Shown: positions 51,186 through 60,103 of the stretch, piece by piece | How the letters are laid out: every line of letters begins with the position of its first letter | How positions within the stretch are numbered: position 1 is the first letter of the stretch | NCBI RefSeq assembly: GCF_021654135.1 | Contig: NZ_JAKGSD010000023.1 | Span: forward strand, 60,288 to 124,287 | Source of the DNA: Amycolatopsis tucumanensis | GTDB taxonomy: Bacteria; Actinomycetota; Actinomycetes; Mycobacteriales; Pseudonocardiaceae | Direction of reading: 5' to 3' | DNA length: 64,000 nt | Position numbers and translations under genes: made by a program | The notes under the pieces: generated by a model | Told to the model about the DNA's origin: nothing | Seen by the model: only the letters and a program-made list of their open reading frames with translations | Database searches by the model: none

Positions 51186-52364
51186 TCAGTACGTCGGCAG
51201 GCTCTGGTCGATCTGCCGCGCCCAGGCGAGCACACCGCCGCCGAGGTGCGTGGCGTCCTTGAACCCGGCCCGGTGCAGCGCCGCCAGCGCCTCCGCCGAC
51301 CGGGCGCCCGACTTGCAGTGCAGCACGATCGGCTTGTCCTGCGGCAGCTCCGCCAGCGCCTCGCCCGACAGGATGCGGTCCTTCGGGATCAGCTTGGCGC
51401 CCTTGATGTTCACGATCTCGTACTCGTGCGGCTCGCGGACGTCGATGAGCTCGAAGTTCTCGCCCGCGTCGAACTTGGCCTTCAGCTCCGCCGGGGTGAT
51501 GGTGCTGCCCGACGCGGCCTGCTGCGCCTCGTCCGAAACGACACCGCAGAACGCCTCGTAGTCGATCAGCTCGGTGATCTTCGGCGTCTCCGGGTCCTTG
51601 CGGATCTTGACCTCGCGGTACTTCATCTCCAGCGCGTCGTAGCTGATCAGGCGGCCGAGCAGCGGCTCACCGACACCGGTGATCAGCTTGATCGCCTCGG
51701 TCACCATGATCGAGCCGATCGAGGCGCACAACACGCCCAGCACGCCACCCTCGGCGCACGAGGGGACCATGCCCGGAGGCGGCGGCTCGGGGTAGAGGTC
51801 GCGGTAGTTCAGGCCCTGACCGTTCGGCGCGTCCTCCCAGAACACGCTGACCTGGCCCTCGAACCGGAAGATCGAACCCCACACGTACGGCTTGCCCAGC
51901 AGCACGGCGGCGTCGTTGACCAGGTAGCGGGTCGCGAAGTTGTCCGTGCCGTCCAGAATCAGGTCGTAGCCGCGGAAGACGTCCAGCGCGTTCGCGGTGG
52001 TCAGCTGCTCGGTGTGCAGGATGACGTTGACGAACGGGTTGATCTCGGCGATCGACTCCTTGGCCGAAACGGCCTTGGGCTTGCCGATGTCGGACTGGCC
52101 GTGGATGACCTGGCGCTGCAGGTTCGACTCGTCGACGACGTCGAAGTCGATGACGCCGAGCGTCCCGACGCCCGCGGCGGCGAGGTACAGCAGCGCGGGG
52201 CTGCCGAGGCCGCCCGCACCGATGACCAGGACCTTCGCGTTCTTCAGCCGCTTCTGCCCGTCCATCCCGACATCCGGGATGATCAGGTGCCGACTGTAGC
52301 GGGCCACCTCTTCCTTGGTGAGTTCGGCCGCCGGCTCCACGAGCGGCGGCAGCGTGCCTGCCAT
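51186..52364 (-). CDS. moeZ: MoeZ: adenylyltransferase/sulfurtransferase
   Basis: 392 residues from ATG 52364 with GGAGG in front. The E1-like domain has VLVIGAGGLGSPALLYLAAA, DGTDNFATRYLVNDA and the nucleotide loop; the zinc CxxC pairs of MoeB are absent. The C-terminal rhodanese domain has the active Cys in IVLHCKSGARSAEALAAL. MoeZ activates and thiolates sulfur-carrier proteins for molybdopterin, cysteine and other pathways. It could supply molybdenum cofactor sulfur for NasA. Position matches Rv3206c. Confidence 0.95.
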   Translation of the reverse strand: MAGTLPPLVEPAAELTKEEVARYSRHLIIPDVGMDGQKRLKNAKVLVIGAGGLGSPALLYLAAAGVGTLGVIDFDVVDESNLQRQVIHGQSDIGKPKAVSAKESIAEINPFVNVILHTEQLTTANALDVFRGYDLILDGTDNFATRYLVNDAAVLLGKPYVWGSIFRFEGQVSVFWEDAPNGQGLNYRDLYPEPPPPGMVPSCAEGGVLGVLCASIGSIMVTEAIKLITGVGEPLLGRLISYDALEMKYREVKIRKDPETPKITELIDYEAFCGVVSDEAQQAASGSTITPAELKAKFDAGENFELIDVREPHEYEIVNIKGAKLIPKDRILSGEALAELPQDKPIVLHCKSGARSAEALAALHRAGFKDATHLGGGVLAWARQIDQSLPTY

Positions 52365-52464
52365 CGGTCCTCCAAGTTCGCGCGGCTGTCGTTGTCGCTT
52401 CCCCAAGTATCCACAACACGGAGCGCGACCGGACTCTTCCCGCCGTCCCAGGATGTGGAACGCG

Positions 52465-53583
52465 TCAGCCCGCGGGGGCCGAATCGCCGAACTGCAGCAC
52501 CGGCCAGGCGTTCGGGACACAGGTCTTGCCGTCGGCAGGCACGGCCTTCGAGTTGTACTGGTCGACCGCGTTCAGCTGGGCCACGTAGTTGTTCGACACG
52601 CCGAAGGTCTGCTGCATCATCACGGGCGCCAGCGCGCCGTTCTCCTGGCAGCCCACGTGCGATTTCCCCAGCGCGTGCCCGACCTCGTGGTTGATCGCGT
52701 ACTGCCGGTACATCCCGAGGTCGGTGAACGCGAGCCCACCGCGGACCCACCTGGCGAGGTTGATCACCACGCGGTGGTCGAACGCCCGCGAGTAGCAGGA
52801 GGTCGGGAACGGGATGCTGAACCCGCACACGTCCGGCCGCTTGGCGGTGTCCGGCGTGGTGAGGCTCACGCGGAAGTCGATGTCCGGGTAGTCCGCGCCG
52901 ACCCGCTGCAGCTTGACCTTGCCGGTGCCGATCCAGCTGCGCACGTCCGACAGCGTCCGCTCGACGGCGCTGGCGAAGGCGTCGTCACCGGCGTAACTGG
53001 CGGCGTCGATGCCGTTTTCGACCTCGATCGTGTAGTGGTACAGCTTCCCGCCGCTGCCGGCCTCCTTGCCGCTCACGCCGTCGTTCGGCACCGGGACGAC
53101 GTGGTAGGCCATGGAGCCGCTCTGCGTGAAATCACCGCCGGTCGGCAGCTCGGCGGTGGGGATGTTGAGGTCGCGCGGCGCGGCCGGCTGTTCGGAGAGC
53201 GCGTTGTCCCCGCCTTGCCCTGCGCCGCCGTCGAGGGTCTGCGCCGCGGAGTTCGTCTGCGGCGGGGCCGGCTCGGTCGCGGTGTTGAACACCACCAGGA
53301 CGGTGATCACGACGAGGACCGGCAACGCGTACACGCGCCAGCCGTAGGCGCCGACGAGACGGCCGACCTTGCCCTTGCGGCGCCGTGCCCGGCGGGCTTC
53401 CTCCGGGTCCTGCTCGAGCTGCGCCTGCGGCGGCTTCCACGACGCGGCCAGCGGCTCGGCCTGCACGCGCCGCGCGCGCGGCCGGTAGCGGTCCTCGCTC
53501 AGGCGCACCGACGACCGGCCCGACGGGGGCGCGTACTGTGCTCGCCGTCCTTCGCCACGCTCGCCGCTGCTCGCCCGCTTCAC
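52465..53583 (-). CDS. DUF3152 metzincin-like membrane protein
   Basis: 372 residues from GTG 53583; CAATCT lies 7 nt upstream. An Arg-rich cytoplasmic N-terminus precedes one helix (VYALPVLVVITVLVVFNTAT), then a Pro-rich linker and the DUF3152 domain with HEVGHALGKSHVGC, the extended HExxHxxGxxH zinc motif. Further cysteines (DVCGFSIPFPTSCYSR) suggest disulfides, so the domain faces outward. It corresponds to Rv3207c. The protein substrate is unknown. Confidence 0.9.
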   Translation of the reverse strand: MKRASSGERGEGRRAQYAPPSGRSSVRLSEDRYRPRARRVQAEPLAASWKPPQAQLEQDPEEARRARRRKGKVGRLVGAYGWRVYALPVLVVITVLVVFNTATEPAPPQTNSAAQTLDGGAGQGGDNALSEQPAAPRDLNIPTAELPTGGDFTQSGSMAYHVVPVPNDGVSGKEAGSGGKLYHYTIEVENGIDAASYAGDDAFASAVERTLSDVRSWIGTGKVKLQRVGADYPDIDFRVSLTTPDTAKRPDVCGFSIPFPTSCYSRAFDHRVVINLARWVRGGLAFTDLGMYRQYAINHEVGHALGKSHVGCQENGALAPVMMQQTFGVSNNYVAQLNAVDQYNSKAVPADGKTCVPNAWPVLQFGDSAPAG

Positions 53584-53665
53584 GGGTCCCAGATTGCCAC
53601 ATGCGCAGAGTTACGCAACGCGCGACCAAGCCGTCACGGAGCGAGCTCGGATTAACTCGAATGGG

Positions 53666-54676
53666 CTACCACGAACCGGCAGCGACCGCCTCCCACATAC
53701 CCAGAACGGCCTTCGCTACGACAACCGGGCGTTCCATCTGCGCCACGTGACCGGTCCGCGGCAGCACGAGGAGCCGCCCGCGCGGCAGCAACTTCGCGGT
53801 CCGCGCGGCCCGGCGGACCGAGATCACCTTGTCCTCGGTGCCCCACACGACCAGCGTGGGAACCGTCACGTTGGGCGTCACCCGCCACAGCGATGCCGCG
53901 CCCCGCGCGAACCAGGTGCGGAAGATCCCGAACGTGCTGCGGGACATCGCCACGTTCGCCCAGGCCAGCTCGGCGCGCGCGCTGTGCTCCTCGACCAGCT
54001 CGGCCATCCGGTGCTCGGGGAAGGAGTCCGGGTCGGCGAAGCACAGCTTGATGACCATCTTGGCGCGCTGGTGCGCGGTGTAGGCGGCGAGCTTGCGCCG
54101 GGCGCGGCGGCCGACGAACGGCAGGTAGGCCAGCGCCATCAGCGGGTCGGACAGCCGGCGCGGGTCCGGCCGCCGGTCCGGCATCGCCGGCGAGATCAAC
54201 GTCAGCGTCTTGACCAGCTCGGGGTGCCGCGCCGCGACGAGGAGCGAGACCGCGCCGCCCATCGAGTTGCCGATGAGGTGCACCGGGCCCGCGCCGAGCC
54301 CCTCCGCGAACCTGGCGACCACCTCGGCGTGCGCGTCGAGGCTGAAATCGAACGCGCGTTCCGGCTCGGAGAACCCGAAGCCGGGCAGGTCGATCGCCGC
54401 TCCCCCGGCCGTCGGCGCCAGCAGGGCGGCCAGGTCGGTCCAGTTCGTCGACGATCCGCCGAGGCCGTGCACGTAGAGGACGGTCTCCTCCGCCGCGCCC
54501 GGCGTGCGCCGGACGTGCAGCGAGACGCCGCCGACCTGCTCGGTTTTCCCCGGCCACGGCGGGAGTTTCGGGTCGAGTTCGGGTAACTCACGAGTGGACA
54601 GCGGTACGTGCGTGACGGGCACCCTGGGCGCCCCGGGATCCGGGGACGGCCGGGAAGCCGGGACGGTGTCGGTCAT
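53666..54676 (-). CDS. Alpha/beta hydrolase
   Basis: 336 residues from ATG 54676. Nucleophile elbow is VHLIGNSMGGAVSLLVAARH, the oxyanion region is YVHGLGGSSTNWTDLAALL, acid WGTEDKV and late His RTGHVAQMERP. The cap domain has a basic stretch (FVGRRARRKLAAYTAHQRAK). Family members include esterases, epoxide hydrolases and C-C bond hydrolases; no specific substrate can be named. It diverges from the TetR gene at 54761. Confidence 0.85.
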   Translation of the reverse strand: MTDTVPASRPSPDPGAPRVPVTHVPLSTRELPELDPKLPPWPGKTEQVGGVSLHVRRTPGAAEETVLYVHGLGGSSTNWTDLAALLAPTAGGAAIDLPGFGFSEPERAFDFSLDAHAEVVARFAEGLGAGPVHLIGNSMGGAVSLLVAARHPELVKTLTLISPAMPDRRPDPRRLSDPLMALAYLPFVGRRARRKLAAYTAHQRAKMVIKLCFADPDSFPEHRMAELVEEHSARAELAWANVAMSRSTFGIFRTWFARGAASLWRVTPNVTVPTLVVWGTEDKVISVRRAARTAKLLPRGRLLVLPRTGHVAQMERPVVVAKAVLGMWEAVAAGSW

Positions 54677-54760
54677 CAATCCAGGATGCCTACCCACCCG
54701 GCCCTTGGCGACTCGGCGATACCGGCGAGTAATCTCGAACGGGTTCTTTGGGAGGAAAGC

Positions 54761-55402
54761 ATGACGGAGACTGCGGCGGCGCAACAGCGGGGAGTCCGGC
54801 TACCCCGGACCGAGCGGCGCGCTCAGCTTCTGGCCGCGGCGCAGCGGGTCTTCTCGGCAAACGGATACCACGCGGCGGCCATGGACGAGATCGCCGAGCA
54901 GGCGGGGGTCAGCAAGCCGGTGCTGTACCAGCACTTCCCGGGCAAGCTGGACCTCTACACCGCGCTGCTGGAGAACCACGTCGACGAGCTGGTCGCGCGC
55001 GTGAACGAGGCGCTCGCCTCGACCACCGACAACAAGCTCCGCGTGCGGGCCGCCGTCGGCGCGTTCTTCGACTTCGTCGCCAGCGAGACCGGCGCCTTCC
55101 GGATGATCTTCGAGTCCGACCTGCGGGGCGAGCCCGTCGTGCAGGAGGCCGTCGACCGCGCCACCACCGAGTGCGTCAACGCGATCACGGACACCATCAC
55201 CGCCGACGCGGGCCTGGACGAGGGCCGGGCGCGCCTGCTGGCGGTCGGCCTGGTCGGGTTGAGCCAGGTCAGCGCCCGGTTCTGGCTGGCCCACCACAGC
55301 ACGATGAGCCGCGAGGAGGCGGTGTCGCTGACCGCGACGCTCGCCTGGCGCGGCATCGGCGGCGGCTTCCCGCTCCAGCACACGCCAGGCGAGCCAGCCT
55401 AG
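54761..55402 (+). CDS. TetR-family regulator (Rv3208-like)
   Basis: 213 residues from ATG 54761, with GGAGG upstream and TAATCT at 54730-54735. The HTH is AAAMDEIAEQAGVSKPVLYQ HF-type, the N-terminus PRTERRAQLLAAAQRVFSAN. The C-terminal half is the usual helical ligand domain. It converges with a hydrolase (4-bp overlap) and diverges from another, so it may control the 53666-54676 gene. Ligand unknown. Confidence 0.9.
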   Translation: MTETAAAQQRGVRLPRTERRAQLLAAAQRVFSANGYHAAAMDEIAEQAGVSKPVLYQHFPGKLDLYTALLENHVDELVARVNEALASTTDNKLRVRAAVGAFFDFVASETGAFRMIFESDLRGEPVVQEAVDRATTECVNAITDTITADAGLDEGRARLLAVGLVGLSQVSARFWLAHHSTMSREEAVSLTATLAWRGIGGGFPLQHTPGEPA

Positions 55403-56292
55403 TTCTCCAGCAGGCGGCTCAGCCGCTTCGCGACCTCGCGCGTCCGCTCGTAGGTCAGCTCGTGGCCGGCGCCGGGGAAGAGCACGAACTCCGCCTCCGG
55501 CAACTCCTCGGCGATCACGCGCGCGTGGTGCACCGGTGTGATCCGGTCCCGGTCGCCGACCATCACCACCGTCGGCGTGCCGCGCAGGCTCGCGAGCGCC
55601 TTGCGCCGGTCGTGGTCGGACATCGAGTCGCGGAAGCCGCCGACGCTGCGCGGGTGCGCGCGCAGGAACTGCTCCGTCATCGCCCGCACGTCGGCCCGCC
55701 GCACCTTCTTCCCGAACGCCAGCCACTTCACCGACGGCCGGGCCAGCGGCGCCGGGATCGGCACGTGCTCGGCGCCCCAGCGGTTGAGCAGCCGCCCGAA
55801 CGTCTTGTCGACGCGCGCCGCCACCCGTCCGGCCCGCCCGTTCAGCCCGAGCGTGAGCCGGTCCATGTCGCAGCACGAGGTGGCGATGAACGCGACCCCG
55901 TCCACCCGCGATTCGACCAGCTCCGGGTGCCGCTCGGCCAGCGCCATCACGGTCATCCCGCCCATCGAGTGCCCGGCCAGTACGAGCCTGCCCTCCGGCG
56001 CCAGCTCCGCGATCAGCTCGGCGAGGTCGTCGGCCAGCTGCGCGACCGTCGCCGTCCCCGGCTTCGCCGGCTCCGACCAGCCGTGCCCGCGGTGGTCGTA
56101 GCGCAAGACCTGGACCCCGGTCGGCAGCAGCGGCAGGACCGGGTCCCACTCCAGGTGGTCCTGCGTCCACGCGTGCACCAGCACCAGGGTGACCGCGGCG
56201 TCGCGCGGTCCGGACAGCTCGACGTGGAGGGCGGTGCCGTCGCTCGTCGTGAAGCGACGGTCCGTCCCCCTCCGACGGACCGTCGCCGTCAT
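55399..56292 (-). CDS. Alpha/beta hydrolase coupled to the AurF-like oxygenase
   Basis: 297 residues from ATG 56292, overlapping the oxygenase stop (ATGA). Nucleophile elbow LVLAGHSMGGMTVMALAERH, LVHAWTQDHLEWDPVLPLL, YDHRGHGWSEPA, acid VGDRDRITP and late His GAGHELTYER are all present. It is a serine hydrolase of the lysophospholipase/esterase group. Coupling to the diiron oxygenase suggests a joint small-molecule pathway under the TetR at 57254. Confidence 0.88.
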   Translation of the reverse strand: MTATVRRRGTDRRFTTSDGTALHVELSGPRDAAVTLVLVHAWTQDHLEWDPVLPLLPTGVQVLRYDHRGHGWSEPAKPGTATVAQLADDLAELIAELAPEGRLVLAGHSMGGMTVMALAERHPELVESRVDGVAFIATSCCDMDRLTLGLNGRAGRVAARVDKTFGRLLNRWGAEHVPIPAPLARPSVKWLAFGKKVRRADVRAMTEQFLRAHPRSVGGFRDSMSDHDRRKALASLRGTPTVVMVGDRDRITPVHHARVIAEELPEAEFVLFPGAGHELTYERTREVAKRLSRLLEN

Positions 56293-57194
56293 CGGGCCCC
56301 CAGCAGGAAGGACTTGCGCCACCAGTACGTGCCCGGCTGGCCGACGAGCCCGGCGTCGTCGAGGAACGCCATGATGCGCTCGCCGGACCAGCGCAGGGTC
56401 TCGTGCCAGTGCGGGTTGTTCATGGCCGCCTCCCACGCCTCCCGCGGGTTGAGGCCGACCGCCTTGTAGACGCGCGGGTTGATCAGGCTGCGGGTGATCG
56501 CGAAGCTGACGACGGCGATGAGCCAGCGCTGGTAGAGCAGCTCGGCCTTGTTCAGCTTCGCCATGCCGCGGGTGACCTCCTCGCGGGCGAAGGTCACGTG
56601 CCGCGCCTCTTCGAGCACGTGGATGCGGTTGACCATGCGCACGAGCGGCTGGATGTCCTCGTCGGCCATGCTCTCCCGCTGGATCCGGTCGAGGATCTCC
56701 TCGGCGACCAGGATCGATCCGTACAGCGCGGGCCCGTAGCCGATGAACGGCAGCAGCTTGCCCAGCCGGTGCACGATCTTCACCGGGCCGTACGCCGGCG
56801 CGCCGACGGCTTCGACCGAGCGCGCGAACATCGTCGAGTGGCGGCACTCGTCGGCGATCTCGGCGAGCGCGTACTGCACGTGCCGCGTGGTCGGGTCGGA
56901 GTTGTAGACCTCCTTGAGCAGCAGCTGCATCAGCAGCACCTCGAAGAAGATGCCGTTGCTGGCGATGCTGGCGAGCTCGTGCTTGCCCAGTTCGAGTCGC
57001 TGTTCCTCGGTGAGCCGGTCCCACAGGTGGGTGCCGTAGAGCGAGCTGCGGCGCTCCAGCTGGAAGGGCTTGCCCTCGGCCAGCGGGGCGGACCAGTCGA
57101 TGTCGACGTCGGGGTCGTAGAACTTGTTGGCCGAGGACTTCAGCAACCGGTCGGCGGTCTTCTCGCGGCCGTGGTCGTCCAGCGTTCGCGTCAT
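56289..57194 (-). CDS. AurF-type diiron oxygenase
   Basis: 301 residues. Helical ferritin-like oxygenase with the AurF ligand pattern: ALAEIADECRHSTMFARSVE (DExxH), LVAEEILDRI, and IHVLEEARHVTFAREEVTRG (ExxRH). AurF N-oxygenates p-aminobenzoate; other members act on lipids or aromatics, and the substrate here is unknown. It diverges from a TetR gene, a combination often seen in actinobacteria, with a palindrome between. Confidence 0.88.
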   Translation of the reverse strand: MTRTLDDHGREKTADRLLKSSANKFYDPDVDIDWSAPLAEGKPFQLERRSSLYGTHLWDRLTEEQRLELGKHELASIASNGIFFEVLLMQLLLKEVYNSDPTTRHVQYALAEIADECRHSTMFARSVEAVGAPAYGPVKIVHRLGKLLPFIGYGPALYGSILVAEEILDRIQRESMADEDIQPLVRMVNRIHVLEEARHVTFAREEVTRGMAKLNKAELLYQRWLIAVVSFAITRSLINPRVYKAVGLNPREAWEAAMNNPHWHETLRWSGERIMAFLDDAGLVGQPGTYWWRKSFLLGAR

Positions 57195-57222
57195 CGCGTG
57201 CTCCCCACATTGTGTAACCCGT

Positions 57223-57235
57223 GGTAACAGTTACC
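57223..57235. promoter_or_regulatory. Palindromic TetR operator between aurF-like and tetR genes
   Basis: GGTAACAGTTACC is a perfect 6-bp inverted repeat around a single A. Further GTAAC (about 57214) and GGTA (57240) half-sites flank it. It overlaps the region just upstream of the TAGCAT -10 box of the regulator. Confidence 0.75.
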
Positions 57236-57253
57236 TCTGGTAGCATGAGGCGC

Positions 57254-58012
57254 GTGACGGATCGTGTCAAGCGCAGCGGCAAGCACCCTTCGGCAGGCGA
57301 GCCGGCGACCGGCGACGCGCGCCGGGACCGGTGGCGCAAGCACCGGGTCGAGCGCCGGGCCGAGTTCGTCGAGGCGGCGCTGAAGGCGCTGGACGAGCGC
57401 GGTCCCGACCTGGCGATGGACGACGTGGCGGTCGCCGCCGGGGTCACCAAACCGGTGCTGTACCGGCACTTCGCAGACAAGGCCGACCTGTACGACGCGC
57501 TCGGCCAGCGGGGCACCGAGCTGCTGTTCTCGCGGCTGGTCCCGGCGATCAACGCGGAGCTGGCGCCGGTGCCGCGGATCCGCATGGCGCTGGACGCGTT
57601 CTTCACCGTCATCGAGGAGCACCCGAACCTGTACCGGCTGCTGGTGCGCGGCTCGTTCGCGGGCAAGCCGGCCGACGCCGACGTGGTGGCCGAGGACAAG
57701 GAACTGATCGCGACCGCGCTGACCGCCCTGCTCGGCGACTACATGCGGATGTTCAACATGGACTCCGGCGCGGCCGAGCCGTGGGCGTACGGGATCGTCG
57801 GGATGGTCCAGAACACCGGTGAGTGGTGGCTGGAGCGCCGGTCGATGAGCCGGGACAGCGTCGTGGAGTACCTGACGCAGATCATCTGGGCCGCGATCGA
57901 CGGGCTGGCCCGCCAGCACGGGGTCACGATCGACCCGAACAAGCCGCTGGAGGAGAACAAGATCGTCCAGCTCGGACGGGTGCGCCCGAAGGAGGAGACG
58001 GATGTCGGCTGA
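57254..58012 (+). CDS. TetR-family regulator of the AurF operon
   Basis: 252 residues from GTG 57254; TAGCAT (57241-57246) lies 7 nt upstream. The HTH is LAMDDVAVAAGVTKPVLYRH, preceded by a basic N-terminal tail (RRDRWRKHRVERRAEFVEAA). The ligand domain is WxE-rich (NTGEWWLERRSM). It probably represses itself and the divergent oxygenase-hydrolase pair through the palindrome at 57223-57235. Confidence 0.9.
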   Translation: MTDRVKRSGKHPSAGEPATGDARRDRWRKHRVERRAEFVEAALKALDERGPDLAMDDVAVAAGVTKPVLYRHFADKADLYDALGQRGTELLFSRLVPAINAELAPVPRIRMALDAFFTVIEEHPNLYRLLVRGSFAGKPADADVVAEDKELIATALTALLGDYMRMFNMDSGAAEPWAYGIVGMVQNTGEWWLERRSMSRDSVVEYLTQIIWAAIDGLARQHGVTIDPNKPLEENKIVQLGRVRPKEETDVG

Positions 58013-58319
58013 CGACGAAGACGGCTACACCGGTCCCGCGACGGTGGTGGTGGACGGCGCCGAGGTGCCGGTCGAGGTGGAGCTGAGGGGCCACTTCCAG
58101 CCCATCGACGGCTACTACCGCTGGTACGGCCGCATCGCGCCGAGCGCCCGGCTGGACGAGCTGTGCGGCGGCCGGAAGAAGAAGGGCGAGATCCGCACCC
58201 CGGACGGCTCCGCGACGGGCGAGCTGTCGGACCCCGACCCGTGGGGCCGCTACCGCATCCTGGGGACGAGCACGCCGCCGTTCACGGTGCCGAAAACGCT
58301 CGCCGAACTGGCCGACTGA
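58002..58319 (+). CDS. DUF4873 domain protein
   Basis: 105 residues, overlapping the regulator by 11 bp. The small beta-rich domain has the DUF4873 pattern (VEVELRGHFQPIDGYYRWYG; PWGRYRILGTSTPPF). This domain also occurs fused to flavin monooxygenases, which hints at a role in oxidation pathways. It is co-transcribed with the TetR gene. Confidence 0.85.
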   Translation: MSADDEDGYTGPATVVVDGAEVPVEVELRGHFQPIDGYYRWYGRIAPSARLDELCGGRKKKGEIRTPDGSATGELSDPDPWGRYRILGTSTPPFTVPKTLAELAD

Positions 58320-58323
58320 CGCG

Positions 58324-58677
58324 TCACGGAGTGGTCGAGGGGCACGGGGTGCCGCGCTCCTTGGCCGCGGCGTAGAGGTGGCAGCCGGTGGTCGCGCCGA
58401 GCAGGGCTCGCTTGGCGGAACCTGAAGACCAGCTCACCGCCGTAAGCGTCGCTGAACCGGATTTCGATCCCCGTGTCCGGGCCCGCGCGCTCGGTCTTGA
58501 TCCGGTCGAAGCCGTTGCGCGAGTGGCTGTCGATGTCCTCGGCCTGCCGCAGCACCTCGCCCACCCGGTCGGCGAGTTCCGCATCGGCGAGGACGCGGGC
58601 CTCACACATGGCCGCAGCTGGTCAAGACGCCATCGCACGACCTGCGCCAAGCCGATCATCAGATCGGCTCCCGCCAT
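58324..58677 (-). pseudogene. Frameshifted gene remnant, unknown family
   Basis: Coding-like sequence switches frame at least once. From 58609, VLADAELADRVGEVLRQAED continues to ELVFRFR at about 58415; the next frame then reads SAKRALLGATTGCHLYAAAK ending at TGA 58324-58326. Both parts have strong G/C third positions. An N-terminal part in the second frame (ADLMIGLAQVVRWRLDQLRP, from ATG 58677) may belong too. The family is not recognised; the gap 58678-58800 shows nothing else. Confidence 0.55.
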
Positions 58678-58801
58678 TCCTCGGGGCGCGCAGCCGCAAC
58701 ATCACTGGAGTAATAAGCTCGACGGCTTTGCCGATACGCGGCGCGTAACCTGCCAGCAGCTCGCCGACCGGGATCAACGCGCACTCTACGAAACGACGAA
58801 A

Positions 58802-58829
58802 GGGGCGTCCACCTCGTGGTGAACGCCCC
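58802..58829 (-). terminator. Terminator after the DUF3107 gene
   Basis: GGGGCGTCCACC (58802-58813) pairs with GGTGAACGCCCC (58818-58829) with one mismatch and a 4-nt loop. It is 14 bp beyond the DUF3107 stop. Confidence 0.75.
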
Positions 58830-58843
58830 CTCCGCGAGAAGAC

Positions 58844-59074
58844 TTACGAACCGACCGCGAACCCGACCCGGCGCACGTCCGAGGGCGCGATCTCCACGTA
58901 GGCGATCCGGTCCGACGGGACCAGGAACTTGCGGCCCTTCTCGTCGGTGAGGCTGAACAGGCCGTCCTCGGTCTTCAGCGCGTCGGCGACCAGCTTCTCG
59001 ACCTCCTCGGCGGACTGGCCACTGGACACCACCAGCTCACGCGGGGTGTCCTTGATGCCGATCTTGACCTCCAC
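58844..59074 (-). CDS. DUF3107 small protein
   Basis: 76 residues: MEVKIGIKDTPRELVVSSGQ at the start and LVPSDRIAYVEIAPSDVRRV near the end, matching DUF3107, an actinobacterial family (Rv3208A/TB9.4 in M. tuberculosis). It is an acidic alpha/beta protein of unknown function, next to a ferritin-like protein as in mycobacteria. Confidence 0.93.
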   Translation of the reverse strand: MEVKIGIKDTPRELVVSSGQSAEEVEKLVADALKTEDGLFSLTDEKGRKFLVPSDRIAYVEIAPSDVRRVGFAVGS

Positions 59075-59117
59075 CTGTTACCTCCGACTGGTTCTGCCAC
59101 GTACTCCACCGCCCAGG

Positions 59118-59765
59118 CTAGCCCAGCCCGAGCACCTGCATCCGTTTGGTGTGCCCCTGCTGCAACCGCCGGAAGAGCCCGGCGATTCCCGACAGGTCGC
59201 CCGAGCCGGACACGATCAGCTCGGCCAGCGGGTCCCGCTCGGCCACCACGTACTGCGCCTGGGTCAGCGCCTCGCCGAGCAGCCGCCGTCCCCACAGCGC
59301 CAGCTTGTCCCGCGTCTTGGGGTCGGCCTCGATGCCGGCGGCGACCTCCCGCTCGGCGAACGCCGAGTGCCCGGTGTCGGCGAGCACCGTGACGACGAGG
59401 TCCTTGGTCTCCGGGTCCAGCCAGCTGCCCACCTCGCGGTAGAGGTCCGCCGCCAGCCCGTCCCCGACGTAGGCCTTGACCAGCGATTCCAGCCACGACT
59501 TCGGCGCGGTGGACGCGTGCCAGGCGTCGAACCGGGCCACGAACGGCGCCATCGCGTCCTCGACGCGCCTGCCGTGCTCGGCGAGGAACTTCGCCAGCAT
59601 CTCGTAGTGCCCGATCTCGGCGGCCGCCATCGCCGACAGCGCGGCGCGCCCGGACAGGGTGGGCGCCTTCCGCGCGTCCTCCGCCATCCGGTCGAACGCG
59701 GACAATTCGCCGTAGGCGATGACCCCGAGCAGGTCGACGACGCCTTCGCTGATCTCTCGTGTCAC
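59118..59765 (-). CDS. Ferritin-like fold protein (Rv3210c family)
   Basis: 215 residues from GTG 59765; TACGCT lies 7 nt upstream, deciding this start over 59813. An all-helical bundle with SAMAAAEIGHYEMLAKFLAE, where Glu/His resemble a diiron helix, and TGHSAFAEREVAAGIEADPK. It corresponds to Rv3210c, annotated as ferritin-like. Metal binding is not proven from sequence. It lies 43 bp before the DUF3107 gene on the same strand. Confidence 0.85.
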   Translation of the reverse strand: MTREISEGVVDLLGVIAYGELSAFDRMAEDARKAPTLSGRAALSAMAAAEIGHYEMLAKFLAEHGRRVEDAMAPFVARFDAWHASTAPKSWLESLVKAYVGDGLAADLYREVGSWLDPETKDLVVTVLADTGHSAFAEREVAAGIEADPKTRDKLALWGRRLLGEALTQAQYVVAERDPLAELIVSGSGDLSGIAGLFRRLQQGHTKRMQVLGLG

Positions 59766-60103
59766 GGCCGTGAGCGTACCGCCGTCACGGGGAGACGAAT
59801 CTAACGTGGACACACCGGGCCGAAATGCCGAGGCCGGGGCCGTACCGGTTACAATTGGACGGGAAAGCTACCGCATCCGCAGTAGCGCGCCCCACCCGAG
59901 GCACACCCGCCTCGACTCGCCGGAGGACGAGCAGACCCCGGGCGCCACTGTGAGCGGCAGGTAATGCGCGTGCACGCCGTCCAGGCATTCCCGGTGGACC
60001 TTCCCGCCGGTTGAGTGCCGAATCTCGACCAGGCCGTGCGCGCTGGTAGAGAGAGGCGATCACACTGACCGCGAACATTCCCGACAACAACGAGATCGAC
60101 CCG
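59766..60103 (+). promoter_or_regulatory. Long leader and promoter region of rhlE
   Basis: TACAAT at 59850-59855 is a good -10 box, giving a leader of more than 200 nt before the helicase start. AGAGAGG (about 60051-60058) lies 7 nt upstream of an in-frame CTG at 60065. No protein-coding gene is convincing in the leader. Confidence 0.5.
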
